Below, piece by piece: positions 25,500-34,767 of a stretch of DNA of 64,000 nucleotides (position 1 is the first letter of the stretch; the number at the start of each line of letters is the position of its first letter). The DNA lies in the NCBI RefSeq assembly GCF_000224085.1, contig NC_015945.1:2057501-2121500 (forward strand), written 5' to 3'. The notes under the pieces were generated by a model. It saw nothing but the letters and a program-made list of their open reading frames with translations, was not told the DNA's origin and did no database searches. The stretch comes from Allomuricauda ruestringensis DSM 13258. Its GTDB lineage: Bacteria; Bacteroidota; Bacteroidia; Flavobacteriales; Flavobacteriaceae. A program made the translations under genes and the position numbers.

Positions 25500-28400
25500 A
25501 TGTCAACCTTATATAAAAATGCCCCAAATAAACCCAGGACCACCATAGGTCGTGGTGGACTATTGTTTGTTGTTTTTTTACTGCTCGGTATTGGTGTGGG
25601 GTTTGGGCAGATTAATGTCCAATTCTCTCAGGCGACGAGTTCAGATGTCGAGGCTAATGGTGGTAACCTCCCTGAGCTCATAGTGTCTGGGGGGATGCTT
25701 GGTACCGATACTTCGGTAACTGTTACTGATGATGGAACAGGTTCTGCGGACGCTGGTACTGATTATTCATTTTCCAGTCCTCAAGTTGTGGTAATCCCTG
25801 CCGACGATTACTCTTCTACAACTATTATACCAATTACAGGGCTTTCAATAACAGAAGATTCTGATGTTGAGTCAGATGAGGATATTAATTTTTCCTTATC
25901 CACTTCTGATGGTACTTTAACCTTGGGTCCACAAATTACGACGACCTATACGATAAACAATGACGACGGTGCGACCGTGAACATATTGAACACCACCAAC
26001 GGTTCGGAGAACGGGGCCGGGAGCGTGACGGACGGTGTTCTGACGGTGACCCAGACTGCCATATCGTCCACGGATACTGATGTCAACTACAGCATTACGG
26101 ATGGTACGGCTACGGAGAATATCGACTTTACGGCAACGGGAACGGTGACTATATTCGCGGGTGACACAACGGCGGACATCGTCCTTTCCGTTATTGAGGA
26201 TGCCATAGTGGAAGGGAACGAAACTGTTGAGGTAACCCTTACGGGCACTTCCAATGGATCGATAACCTTGGACCCGTCCCCAGCGAACCTGACGGCGACC
26301 AACACGATACTTGATGATGACAGTGCGACCCTAACAATGACGAATGTTAGTGTTTCGGAGGACGTAGCGGGAGGTGATCTGGTATTTACGGTAACACTTG
26401 ACAATGAGGTAGCTGGCGGAACGGATGTCACGTACACATTTACGGATGTCACCGCAACGGGCGGTGTTGATTACGACAATACTGGGAGTGCATTGAACTT
26501 TGTCGGCGACCCTGGGGAAACACAAGAGATCACGGTGCCGATAACAAACGACGCGATAGTCGAGGCGGATGAGACCTTCGAGGTGGTCCTGGGCACCCCT
26601 ACCAACGGAGTTGGCGTTAGCGGCTCCCCTGCGACGGGCACGATAACAAATGATGATAGTGCGACCCTTACGATAACGGATGTCAGCGCAACTGAGGACG
26701 TGGCCGCTGGTAATATGGTCTTTACGGTCACCCTTGACAATGCGGTTTTTGGCGGCACAGAGGTAGCATACTCATTCAGTGACGACACGGCCACTGGCGG
26801 TGTTGATTACGATGATACGGTCGGCCCTCCGTTGATTTTTGTCGGCAACCCCGGAGAAACACAAGAGATCACTGTGCCGATAACGGATGATGCGATAGTC
26901 GAGGCTGATGAGACCTTCGAGGTGGCTTTAGGTACACCGACCAATGGAGTGGGTGTCAGCGGTTCCCCTGCGTCGGGCACGATCCAGAACGATGATACTC
27001 CAGTTGTGTCAATCATTGCAACAGATGATACAGCAGCTGAACTTGGTACGGAAGAGGGGGTATTTACAGTGGATATTGGTGCGGTTAATGAAACAGGTTC
27101 ACCAATAACAATAAATTATGTAGTTTCGGGAGATGCTACACCAGATGATGATTATGAGGCGTTATTGGGTAGTGTGGATGTTATTGATGATCAGCAGACT
27201 GCGGTTATTACGGTTAATCCTATAGACGATAATCTCACAGAATTGGATGAAGAGGTAATAGTAACTCTTGATACTGGTGCTGACTATACTATTGGTTCGC
27301 CAAACAGTGCTACAGTAACCATAACCAGTGAGGATGATAATCAACCTAGTGGGTATACAGTGACCATTAATCAAGATCCGATTAATATTACCAATGAAGA
27401 AAATGTTAGTTTTTCTTTTTCCAGTGCTCCAACATTTCTTACCACGTTCGATTATACATTTACCAGTGATGGTGATGGCAATACATTATCCGTAACAGGT
27501 AGTGGAACAGTTCTTACATCGGATAGAACTGTTTCCAATATTGATTTGAGCGGTCTGCCGGATGGTGTGATTACTCTTACGGTAACCATTACCAATGTTT
27601 TGGGCACAGAAGGACCAGAAACCACTGATATTGCCATAAAAGATACAGCCGTGCCAACAGGGTATAGTGTGACGATAGATCAGAACTTAATTGATTCAGA
27701 CAATGAGGATGATGTAAGCTTTACGTTTACAAATGCCATTTCTGGTACAGATTACGATTATACCTTCAGCAGTGACGGGGGCGGTACAGATGTTACAGGT
27801 TCAGGAACGGTTTCTACAGCCAACGAACAAATAACAGGGATTGACTTAAGTGGTCTTGCAGATGGTACAATTACTTTGGATGTAACCCTAAGTAATGATA
27901 ATGGATCGGGACCACTAGCTAGCGATATGGCTACTAAACTTGTTGCAGTACCATCAGGGTATGGTGTGACTATAGACCAAGACCCTATCAATTCGGTGAA
28001 TGATACCAATATTGGTTTTACCTTTTCAGGAGCAGAAGTAGATGCCGATTACGAATATACGTTCAGCAGCAGCGGGGGAGGTACAAATGTTATCGGTTCT
28101 GGGACGATATCCGCAGCAAACGAACAAATAACAGGGGTAAATTTAAGTGGTCTAGGCAACGGCACCATTACGCTTTCCGTAATATTATCAAATACTAATG
28201 GAGATGGAGATGTTGCAGAAGATACCGCAATCAAAGAAACCTGTTATGCAGGAACAACAGCCCCATCACTTAACGATACAGGTAAGGAATTCTGTGTGGA
28301 AACCTTAGATGATTTTACTCAGGATTTGGATAATTATGTAGATGAAGCTGCACCAATTGGAACAGAATTGGTTTGGAGCTCAAACCCTGACTCAAGTGTA

Positions 28401-30308
28401 GCAGCAGATTATTTGGCTTCGAGTGTTGTAACAGGCACACAGGTGGTCAATAACAACACCTATTACGGATTTTATTACGATAGTTTAAACAATTGTGCTA
28501 GCCCCAATACGGTAACGGTGCAGCTATCGGTAAACGAAGAACCCAATCCTGGAACCACAACTGGGGCCAGTGTTTGTGCTGATTCTTCGAACGGTGGCAC
28601 CACTATTGATTTGGACAATCAACTTTCGGGAGCAGATCCAGGGCTTTGGAGTATCACTACGGACCCATCAGGTGGAGCTATAACCATTGATGCGGACAAT
28701 GTGGTAAACTTTGATGGTCAACCTTTGGGCGATTATATTTTTACTTATACAGCTACGGCATCAGGTATTTGTGCCGACCAAACCGTAGAGTTGATCGTTA
28801 CTGTTGACGATTGTTCCGGTCCTTGCAATGCTGGAAATACGGCCCCAACGTTTAACGGGGATGATACCACCATAGAATTTTGTGATGAAGTAAGCACGGA
28901 TTTGAGCAGTTATGTTACAGGTACAGCGCCATCGGGCAGTGAGCTCATTTGGAGTACAAGTTCGGTTCCTTCGGAAACAGGAGCACACCTTAATAGCAGC
29001 AATGTAGTGGAACCTGGAACCTATTACGGCTTTTACTACGATGAAACAAACGATTGCGGTAGCCCTGTATTGGCTATCACCTTAGTGCGTAATTTCACCC
29101 CTACAGTTGATACGACCACTGGTGATTCCAGTTGTGATGCCGCTACGTTAATATTAACAGCTAGTGCATCCGTAGCAGATGAGAGTACCATCAATTACAC
29201 ATGGTACGATGCCCCAACAGGCGGAAATATTGTTGGTACAAGTGCTACATACACAACAAACACTTTGACCGAAACAACCTCTTTTTATGTTTCAGCTTCC
29301 GCCAACGGATGTGAATCTGAACGAGTTGAGGTCATCGCTACAATAGACAACGAACTCTCACCTGGTGTTCCTATCGAAGGTCTGACGGTGTGCAACGTTT
29401 CGAGTGATGAAGGTCCCACTAGTTTTGATTTGGACGATGGTCTGATGGGCCAGGATGCAGGAACATGGGCCGTGGTTACCGATCCTTCCAACGGAGAAAT
29501 AGTCCTTGATGCGGATAATACCGTTGATTTTACAGGATTGCCCAGCGGGGCGTATGTGTTTGAGTATACAACCGATACCGTGGGGTCCTGTGCCGATACT
29601 TCATCGGCTCAGGTGACCATTACCGTGCAGGATTGCATTTCCAATGAAGCTATAGATTTGGCCATCACCAAAACAGTGCAGGGCAATTCTTCTTACTTGG
29701 TGGGTGAGGAGATAGTTTTTGTGATCAGTGTGGAAAATGTTGATGGAAACACGGTAACGGACATCGTAATTTCGGATGTACTTGATGAAGATTTTGAATT
29801 TATCGATGCCGAAGCATCCATTGGAAACTATGATGCCAATACTGGGGAATGGACGATTGCGCAATTGGAAGCAACAGATGCAGAAGCATCACTTACAATA
29901 ACGGTAAGGGCAACAAATGCTGGAGATATTTCGAATACGGCGACATTGGAGTCCTCCATACCGGCAGACAATGAGATCACTGATAATAATTCGGATTCCG
30001 TTACGGTAACCATTAATAGAAACCAATGTGAAGACCCAGGAACCATTTGTACTATTTTTTCGCCCAACAGCGATGGACGTAACGATACATTGACCCTTGT
30101 GAATCATGAAGATTTTGAAGATAACACTTTCGAAGTATTCGATCGCTATGGGAACAGCGTCTTCCAAATGGATGGTTATGACAGTTCGTGGGACGGAACA
30201 GGTAAGAACGGAGATTTGCCCAAAGGCACCTATTTTTATATCCTAGATCTTAATGGAGATGGAACGGACGTGGTAAAAGGGTGGATTCAAATTGTAAGGA
30301 ACAACTAA
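25500..30308 (+). CDS. Giant T9SS-exported adhesin with Calx-beta repeats
   Basis: A 1602-residue surface protein. After a signal peptide (end about residue 38 at GFG) come Calx-beta domains (about 45-590), two of them near-identical tandem copies with a 112-residue period and repeats of EADETFEV. Three immunoglobulin-like repeats follow, each with VTI(N/D)Q near the start and a later VTGSGTV-like strand. Then come repeats with GTYYGFYYDETNDCGSP, a DUF11-like domain (from IDLAITKTVQG), and a C-terminal CHU_C type B sorting domain (FSPNSDGRNDT, ending GWIQIVRNN). The last is the signal for type IX secretion and surface fixation. It would be an adhesin or gliding-type filament. The start at 25500 is the first ATG; the frame extends to a TTG at 25470. 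Confidence 0.92.
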   Translation: MSTLYKNAPNKPRTTIGRGGLLFVVFLLLGIGVGFGQINVQFSQATSSDVEANGGNLPELIVSGGMLGTDTSVTVTDDGTGSADAGTDYSFSSPQVVVIPADDYSSTTIIPITGLSITEDSDVESDEDINFSLSTSDGTLTLGPQITTTYTINNDDGATVNILNTTNGSENGAGSVTDGVLTVTQTAISSTDTDVNYSITDGTATENIDFTATGTVTIFAGDTTADIVLSVIEDAIVEGNETVEVTLTGTSNGSITLDPSPANLTATNTILDDDSATLTMTNVSVSEDVAGGDLVFTVTLDNEVAGGTDVTYTFTDVTATGGVDYDNTGSALNFVGDPGETQEITVPITNDAIVEADETFEVVLGTPTNGVGVSGSPATGTITNDDSATLTITDVSATEDVAAGNMVFTVTLDNAVFGGTEVAYSFSDDTATGGVDYDDTVGPPLIFVGNPGETQEITVPITDDAIVEADETFEVALGTPTNGVGVSGSPASGTIQNDDTPVVSIIATDDTAAELGTEEGVFTVDIGAVNETGSPITINYVVSGDATPDDDYEALLGSVDVIDDQQTAVITVNPIDDNLTELDEEVIVTLDTGADYTIGSPNSATVTITSEDDNQPSGYTVTINQDPINITNEENVSFSFSSAPTFLTTFDYTFTSDGDGNTLSVTGSGTVLTSDRTVSNIDLSGLPDGVITLTVTITNVLGTEGPETTDIAIKDTAVPTGYSVTIDQNLIDSDNEDDVSFTFTNAISGTDYDYTFSSDGGGTDVTGSGTVSTANEQITGIDLSGLADGTITLDVTLSNDNGSGPLASDMATKLVAVPSGYGVTIDQDPINSVNDTNIGFTFSGAEVDADYEYTFSSSGGGTNVIGSGTISAANEQITGVNLSGLGNGTITLSVILSNTNGDGDVAEDTAIKETCYAGTTAPSLNDTGKEFCVETLDDFTQDLDNYVDEAAPIGTELVWSSNPDSSVAADYLASSVVTGTQVVNNNTYYGFYYDSLNNCASPNTVTVQLSVNEEPNPGTTTGASVCADSSNGGTTIDLDNQLSGADPGLWSITTDPSGGAITIDADNVVNFDGQPLGDYIFTYTATASGICADQTVELIVTVDDCSGPCNAGNTAPTFNGDDTTIEFCDEVSTDLSSYVTGTAPSGSELIWSTSSVPSETGAHLNSSNVVEPGTYYGFYYDETNDCGSPVLAITLVRNFTPTVDTTTGDSSCDAATLILTASASVADESTINYTWYDAPTGGNIVGTSATYTTNTLTETTSFYVSASANGCESERVEVIATIDNELSPGVPIEGLTVCNVSSDEGPTSFDLDDGLMGQDAGTWAVVTDPSNGEIVLDADNTVDFTGLPSGAYVFEYTTDTVGSCADTSSAQVTITVQDCISNEAIDLAITKTVQGNSSYLVGEEIVFVISVENVDGNTVTDIVISDVLDEDFEFIDAEASIGNYDANTGEWTIAQLEATDAEASLTITVRATNAGDISNTATLESSIPADNEITDNNSDSVTVTINRNQCEDPGTICTIFSPNSDGRNDTLTLVNHEDFEDNTFEVFDRYGNSVFQMDGYDSSWDGTGKNGDLPKGTYFYILDLNGDGTDVVKGWIQIVRNN

Positions 30309-30309
30309 A

Positions 30310-31299
30310 ATGCCAGATAAAACAGGTTTTTCAACAAACAGAATTGTTCTAGTAGTGCTTTTTATGGCTGTGGGTTTTGCCTATGCACAAAAAGAACCAC
30401 AGTATACCCAGTACATGTACAATATCGGTAGTTTTAACCCAGGCTACGTAGGTACGGTGGAAAGTCCTGAAATTATTGGGTTGTACCGCGCACAATGGGT
30501 GGATATCCCTGGAGCACCAACAACCATACGTGGAGGGGCCAATATTCCATTCAACAACGAAAAAATGGGACTGGGCATCAATATTGTAAACGATGTTTTG
30601 GGACCATCCACACAAACCTATTTTGATGTGGCCTATTCCTACCAAATTCAATTATCGGAAGACACCAAGCTCTCCTTTGGACTCAATGCAGGAGGTTCGT
30701 CCTTGAATATTGATTATTCCAAAGGTACTTTTGAAGACCCATCGGACGGTTCCATCTTAGGAGGGAATTATAGTAATTTCTATCCGACCGTGGGTGCAGG
30801 ACTTTTTATGTATCACAAAGAAGATTGGTATTTGGGGGTTTCGGTTCCCAATTTTTTGACCAATGCCCTATATAATGATGAAGTGGCGACCATTGTAGAA
30901 GATAATATGCAATTCAATGCCATTGGGGGCTACGTGTTCGAGTTGGGAGAGCAAACCAAATTTAAACCAGCTTTTTTGGTGAATTATCTCCAAGGCTCCC
31001 CGGTAACGGTAAACCTATCGGCCAATTTTCAATTTATTGATGCATTGACCATCGGAGCTTCATACAGGTTTGATAATGCCGTGAGCGGATTGGCAGGTTT
31101 CCAGATTTCCAACGGAATGTTTATTGGATACTCTTACGATTATAACACCAATGGTTTGGGCGAGTACAGCGGCGGTTCCCACGAAGCCATTTTAAAATTT
31201 TATATTGGAAGAGGTGGTTTTGACTTTGGAAACAATAAATCAAAAAACAAGAAACAAAACAATAAAGGTAAGCAGATAGATTCCCCAAGATTTTTCTAA
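30310..31299 (+). CDS. PorP/SprF family T9SS outer-membrane protein
   Basis: A 329-residue beta-barrel protein with a signal peptide and the PorP/SprF signature QYTQYMYNIGSFNPGYVGT, then GLYRAQWVDIPGAPTT. SprF-type proteins are needed to export and anchor the SprB adhesin in Flavobacterium; here the cargo should be the adhesin encoded 1 nt upstream. The C-terminal Lys/Asn tail after the last strand (GRGGFDFG) is common. It is followed after 1 nt by the OmpA-family gene, so the three form one operon. Confidence 0.93.
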   Translation: MPDKTGFSTNRIVLVVLFMAVGFAYAQKEPQYTQYMYNIGSFNPGYVGTVESPEIIGLYRAQWVDIPGAPTTIRGGANIPFNNEKMGLGINIVNDVLGPSTQTYFDVAYSYQIQLSEDTKLSFGLNAGGSSLNIDYSKGTFEDPSDGSILGGNYSNFYPTVGAGLFMYHKEDWYLGVSVPNFLTNALYNDEVATIVEDNMQFNAIGGYVFELGEQTKFKPAFLVNYLQGSPVTVNLSANFQFIDALTIGASYRFDNAVSGLAGFQISNGMFIGYSYDYNTNGLGEYSGGSHEAILKFYIGRGGFDFGNNKSKNKKQNNKGKQIDSPRFF

Positions 31300-31300
31300 C

Positions 31301-33247
31301 ATGAACCATACAAAAAAAATACAGATAACACTTTTGGTATCCCTACTGGGTGTGGTTTTCTGCTTTGCCCAAAAAAAGAAGTCCCAAGGCGATGTTTTCT
31401 TTTTTCAATACGAATACCAAAAAGCAGTCAATGCATACGAAGAAGATCTTTCTGAAGGTGTATTGACCAAGCAGCAGTTCCTGAACCTTGCGGACGCTTA
31501 TTTTGAAACAAATAATTACGACAAGGCTTCGGAAGCCTACATGAAAATCTATGACCAAGACACCTTGATGGACACGCACCATTACAATAAAATGTTGCAG
31601 AGCCTATCCAAAAGTCCGAATGTCGAAGGAAAAGAAGACTTTTTAACCAATATATCATCAAGTTTTCCAAAGGAACTGATGGAGAACATGGAATTCAATA
31701 ATCAGTTGTTGCAGAACGGTGCCGAAGCGAATCAGTTGGAGTACGAAATCTTCAATTTGGAGGGCAATAGTCCCCAAACAGATTTTGCCCCTAGTTTTTA
31801 CAATGATAAGTTATTGTTCTCCAGCGGGCGTCAAGTCAACAAAAAACTACGATACGAACCGGGTAACGAAGGCTATTTCAATATTTATGAGTCCGAAATA
31901 CAACCAACGGGCCAAATTACTGCGCTGCAATCTTTTCAGGAACTAAAGGAAACCGATTACCATGAGGCTACACCATTGTATTCATCTGGCTTGAACAGTG
32001 TATTTTATGTGTTGTCCAACACCCAAGATGGAGAACTTGCCTTTGATGAAAATGGCAAAAATGCCTTGGCCATTGCAAAACAGACCATTGGAGGTTCCTA
32101 CCAGTTGTTGCTAAAGGATTTGAGCACCTCTTTCTATTACCCTTTTTACGATGATGCCAACGGAAAACTCTACTTTTCTGCCGATTTTGAAGAGGGCTAC
32201 GGAGGAACGGACATTTATTTTGTGTACACCAACAATGGACAGGTAATGTCCGCCCCTATCAATTTAGGGCCACGTATCAATTCATCAGGTAACGAGGTTG
32301 CCCCATTTATATTTGAGAACAGTTTTTACTTTGCTTCCGATGTGTTTTATGGCCTTGGTGGCATGGACATCTATAAATCCAACATTGAAGGCGAAGGTTT
32401 TGGAATCCCTATTAATTTGGGAACACCTATTAATACTGAATTCGATGATTTTGGAATGATCATTAGAAATGATGGTGATGGTTTGTTGGGGTACTTCACA
32501 TCAAACCGTGAAGGAGGAAAAGGAAAAGATGATATTTACGGCTTTAAGGTTGACGAAAAGCCTGGCCTCAAGACCATTACCTTTAAAGGAACCGTTGTGA
32601 ATGCGAGCAATGCAAACGAAGTAGTTTCCAATGCAGCAGTAAGTCTTTGGGATATGAATGGGGAAATGTTGGCAGAAACAAGTTCGGATGAAGAAGGGCA
32701 ATATCGATTGGAAATTCCATACGAAACCGAATTGATTTTGGATGCATCCAAAGAGCGCTATTCAAGATACATTAAAAAGTTCAATCAAGATGAACTCGAA
32801 GCCTTGCAAAATAACACTTTTGATGTGCCAATTTCCTTTTACAATGATATGGTAGAAGAGCGCGAGGGCCAGAAAGTGGTGAAGATGGACGATTTCTATT
32901 TTAGCACCAGCTCTACGCAATTAACGGATGATATCAAAAATGAACTGAACACGGTGGTGGACTTTGTGAAAGCTTTTCCGCAGGCTCAACTTAGAATTGA
33001 AACTTATACTGACAGTAGGGGAGGCAGCAGCACTAATTTTAGACTTACCCAAATGCGCTCAGATGCTATAAAAAAATATTTGGTGGAAAGCGGTGTGCCT
33101 GCTAGCAATATCCTATATTCCGTAGGTTATGGAGAGGACAAAATCTTGAACAACTGCACCAACGGCGTATTCTGCTTGGAAACATTGCACAAAAAGAACC
33201 AACGTTCTTTGATCGTGGTCCTAAATGATAATGTGTTGTTTGATTAA
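31301..33247 (+). CDS. OmpA-family protein with TPR and beta-propeller repeats
   Basis: A 648-residue envelope protein. It has a signal peptide (1-24), a TPR-like helical region (about 35-135), and a WD40-like propeller with repeats such as LYFSADFEEGYGGTDIYFV and NSFYFASDVFYGLGGMDIY. A carboxypeptidase regulatory beta domain (about 425-500) and an OmpA C-terminal peptidoglycan-binding domain (about 535-640, TYTDSRGGSSTNFRLTQMRSDA) follow. It would anchor the adhesin-SprF complex to peptidoglycan. It ends the three-gene surface operon and meets the NRAMP-like gene tail to tail after 1 nt. Confidence 0.92.
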   Translation: MNHTKKIQITLLVSLLGVVFCFAQKKKSQGDVFFFQYEYQKAVNAYEEDLSEGVLTKQQFLNLADAYFETNNYDKASEAYMKIYDQDTLMDTHHYNKMLQSLSKSPNVEGKEDFLTNISSSFPKELMENMEFNNQLLQNGAEANQLEYEIFNLEGNSPQTDFAPSFYNDKLLFSSGRQVNKKLRYEPGNEGYFNIYESEIQPTGQITALQSFQELKETDYHEATPLYSSGLNSVFYVLSNTQDGELAFDENGKNALAIAKQTIGGSYQLLLKDLSTSFYYPFYDDANGKLYFSADFEEGYGGTDIYFVYTNNGQVMSAPINLGPRINSSGNEVAPFIFENSFYFASDVFYGLGGMDIYKSNIEGEGFGIPINLGTPINTEFDDFGMIIRNDGDGLLGYFTSNREGGKGKDDIYGFKVDEKPGLKTITFKGTVVNASNANEVVSNAAVSLWDMNGEMLAETSSDEEGQYRLEIPYETELILDASKERYSRYIKKFNQDELEALQNNTFDVPISFYNDMVEEREGQKVVKMDDFYFSTSSTQLTDDIKNELNTVVDFVKAFPQAQLRIETYTDSRGGSSTNFRLTQMRSDAIKKYLVESGVPASNILYSVGYGEDKILNNCTNGVFCLETLHKKNQRSLIVVLNDNVLFD

Positions 33248-33248
33248 G

Positions 33249-34493
33249 CTATAGCAACAACATCCAGCAATAGTAGAGTGCAAAAAGCGATAGAAAAACC
33301 ATTCCACAGTAGGTAAGTACTTTTAGTCCCATTTTGGGTTTGTGCTCATCGGGAACATCTTTTCCGGTTACCGTTTTTAGGTTCATCCATCCCAATAGCG
33401 GCGCAAAAACAAAGGACACAAAAGTGGCCAAGGCAACGAGTTTGCCCATATTGGCACTAAAAAGACTGATTACAATCCAATTGATCCAGGCCATTACGAT
33501 TACCATCAAGGCGAAAGCATGTTTCTGGTCGTAGATGTTTTTCTTAGGATATAGTTTTTGAAGCACGTCCAAACTCACACGGGAAATAGCGTCATGGGCG
33601 GTCATGCACGTACTGAACATGGTCGCAAAAGCAGCTACGGCAATAAAAAAGTAGGCCCAGCTCCCAATATGTGTGGTGAACAGATTGACCAACTGGTCGG
33701 CAAAAACCACAGCGTTGCCGCTGAGTTTGGTCCCCGTACCATACAGGGTCATCCAACCGATAATCATAAAAAACAACGCTAAAACTGCCGTTAATATATA
33801 ACCTACATTAAATTCTTGAAGGGCAAGTTTAAGCGTAGGCTTGTTCTTCATGGTCTTTAGGTTTTCCATGCCCCAAAGGCTCACCCATCCTGATGCCTCT
33901 ACGGCTGTAGGCATCCATCCGACCAAGCCGATCAAAAACAAAATACCGACTTCATTAAAAATTTCGGGTCTCTGGTACGATTCGGCATTCGGTACAGGAC
34001 CTTTTTGCAGTACCATAAGGGTTGTAATCAACAGCGCTATAAAAAGTATGGAGATAACTGCCTTTAGGGAACGTTCCAAAAACTGGTACTTACCAATAAT
34101 CAGCAATAAGCTAATAAATACAAAAAGGCAAAACGAAATGGTCCCAGCTCCCACGGAGGTTACACCAAACAAATTCATGAATAAACCTGCCGTTACCACA
34201 TAAAGAGCCGCTAAAATCGTAAAAGTGGAAATTAGGGTGACAAAGGCATAGATGTACAAATAGGTTTTGCCCAAGTTGGTATATCCTTCTATCAAACTTT
34301 TTTCTGTAACAGTGGTGTATCGTACCCCAAATTCAAAAAAAGGATACTTAAGCAAGTTGGCCAAAAGAATGGGAATTACCATGACCCATCCATATTGGGC
34401 TCCCGCTTTGGTAGAGAGTACCAAATGTGAGGTGCCAATGGCCATACTGGCAAACAACAGGCCAGGGCCAAGTGCTTTCAACAATGCCTTCAT
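33249..34493 (-). CDS. NRAMP-related transporter lacking the DPGN metal motif
   Basis: A 414-residue membrane protein with about eleven helices and the NRAMP fold start GPGLLFASMAIG. Where classical NRAMP proteins have DPGN in helix 1, this has GTSH (about residues 20-23). In helix 6, the AMPH position reads GWMPTAVEA. The metal-binding Asp, Asn and His are thus changed, so Mn2+/Fe2+ transport is doubtful. Divergent NRAMP-related proteins that move Mg2+ or other solutes are known. It overlaps nothing and lies between the surface operon and the S9 peptidase. Confidence 0.85.
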   Translation of the reverse strand: MKALLKALGPGLLFASMAIGTSHLVLSTKAGAQYGWVMVIPILLANLLKYPFFEFGVRYTTVTEKSLIEGYTNLGKTYLYIYAFVTLISTFTILAALYVVTAGLFMNLFGVTSVGAGTISFCLFVFISLLLIIGKYQFLERSLKAVISILFIALLITTLMVLQKGPVPNAESYQRPEIFNEVGILFLIGLVGWMPTAVEASGWVSLWGMENLKTMKNKPTLKLALQEFNVGYILTAVLALFFMIIGWMTLYGTGTKLSGNAVVFADQLVNLFTTHIGSWAYFFIAVAAFATMFSTCMTAHDAISRVSLDVLQKLYPKKNIYDQKHAFALMVIVMAWINWIVISLFSANMGKLVALATFVSFVFAPLLGWMNLKTVTGKDVPDEHKPKMGLKVLTYCGMVFLSLFALYYCWMLLL

Positions 34494-34675
34494 GCAGCTT
34501 GTTTATTAATTTTTAAGGCAGGAAGATATGTTTTTTTGTTGAAAGTTTTTTGTTTCGGGATGTGTTGAGTCACTTCAATTTGAAGCATTGAAAAAGAAAG
34601 GTCAGTTCGAACACAAATTATTTTGCTGATAAGAATCCATACTCGATGTTATTTTATCTGTTATGATGTTGACAA

Positions 34676-34757
34676 CGTCACCCTGAACTTGTTTCAGGGT
34701 CGCATAAGGATGCTCATATTCAGTGGGATGAGATGCTGAAATAAGTTCAGCATGACA
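34676..34757 (+). repeat. Paired TGTCA-hairpin element (arms CCCT and TGCT)
   Basis: Two nested stem-loops in opposite orientation: CCCTGAA CTTGT TTCAGGG and TGCTGAA ATAAG TTCAGCA. Together the halves (34677-34698 and 34735-34756) form an inverted repeat of 22 nt with 4 mismatches. They are bounded by CGTCA and TGACA. The two units share the core GAACTTRTTTC but carry different, self-complementary arms. It lies just after the S9 peptidase gene end. Confidence 0.8.
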
Positions 34758-34767
34758 CCAAAACCAT

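Noticed and set aside
25970..27000. Repeats in the adhesin as a CRISPR-like array
   Set aside because: The repeats are protein-coding, with a 336-nt period and no spacers.
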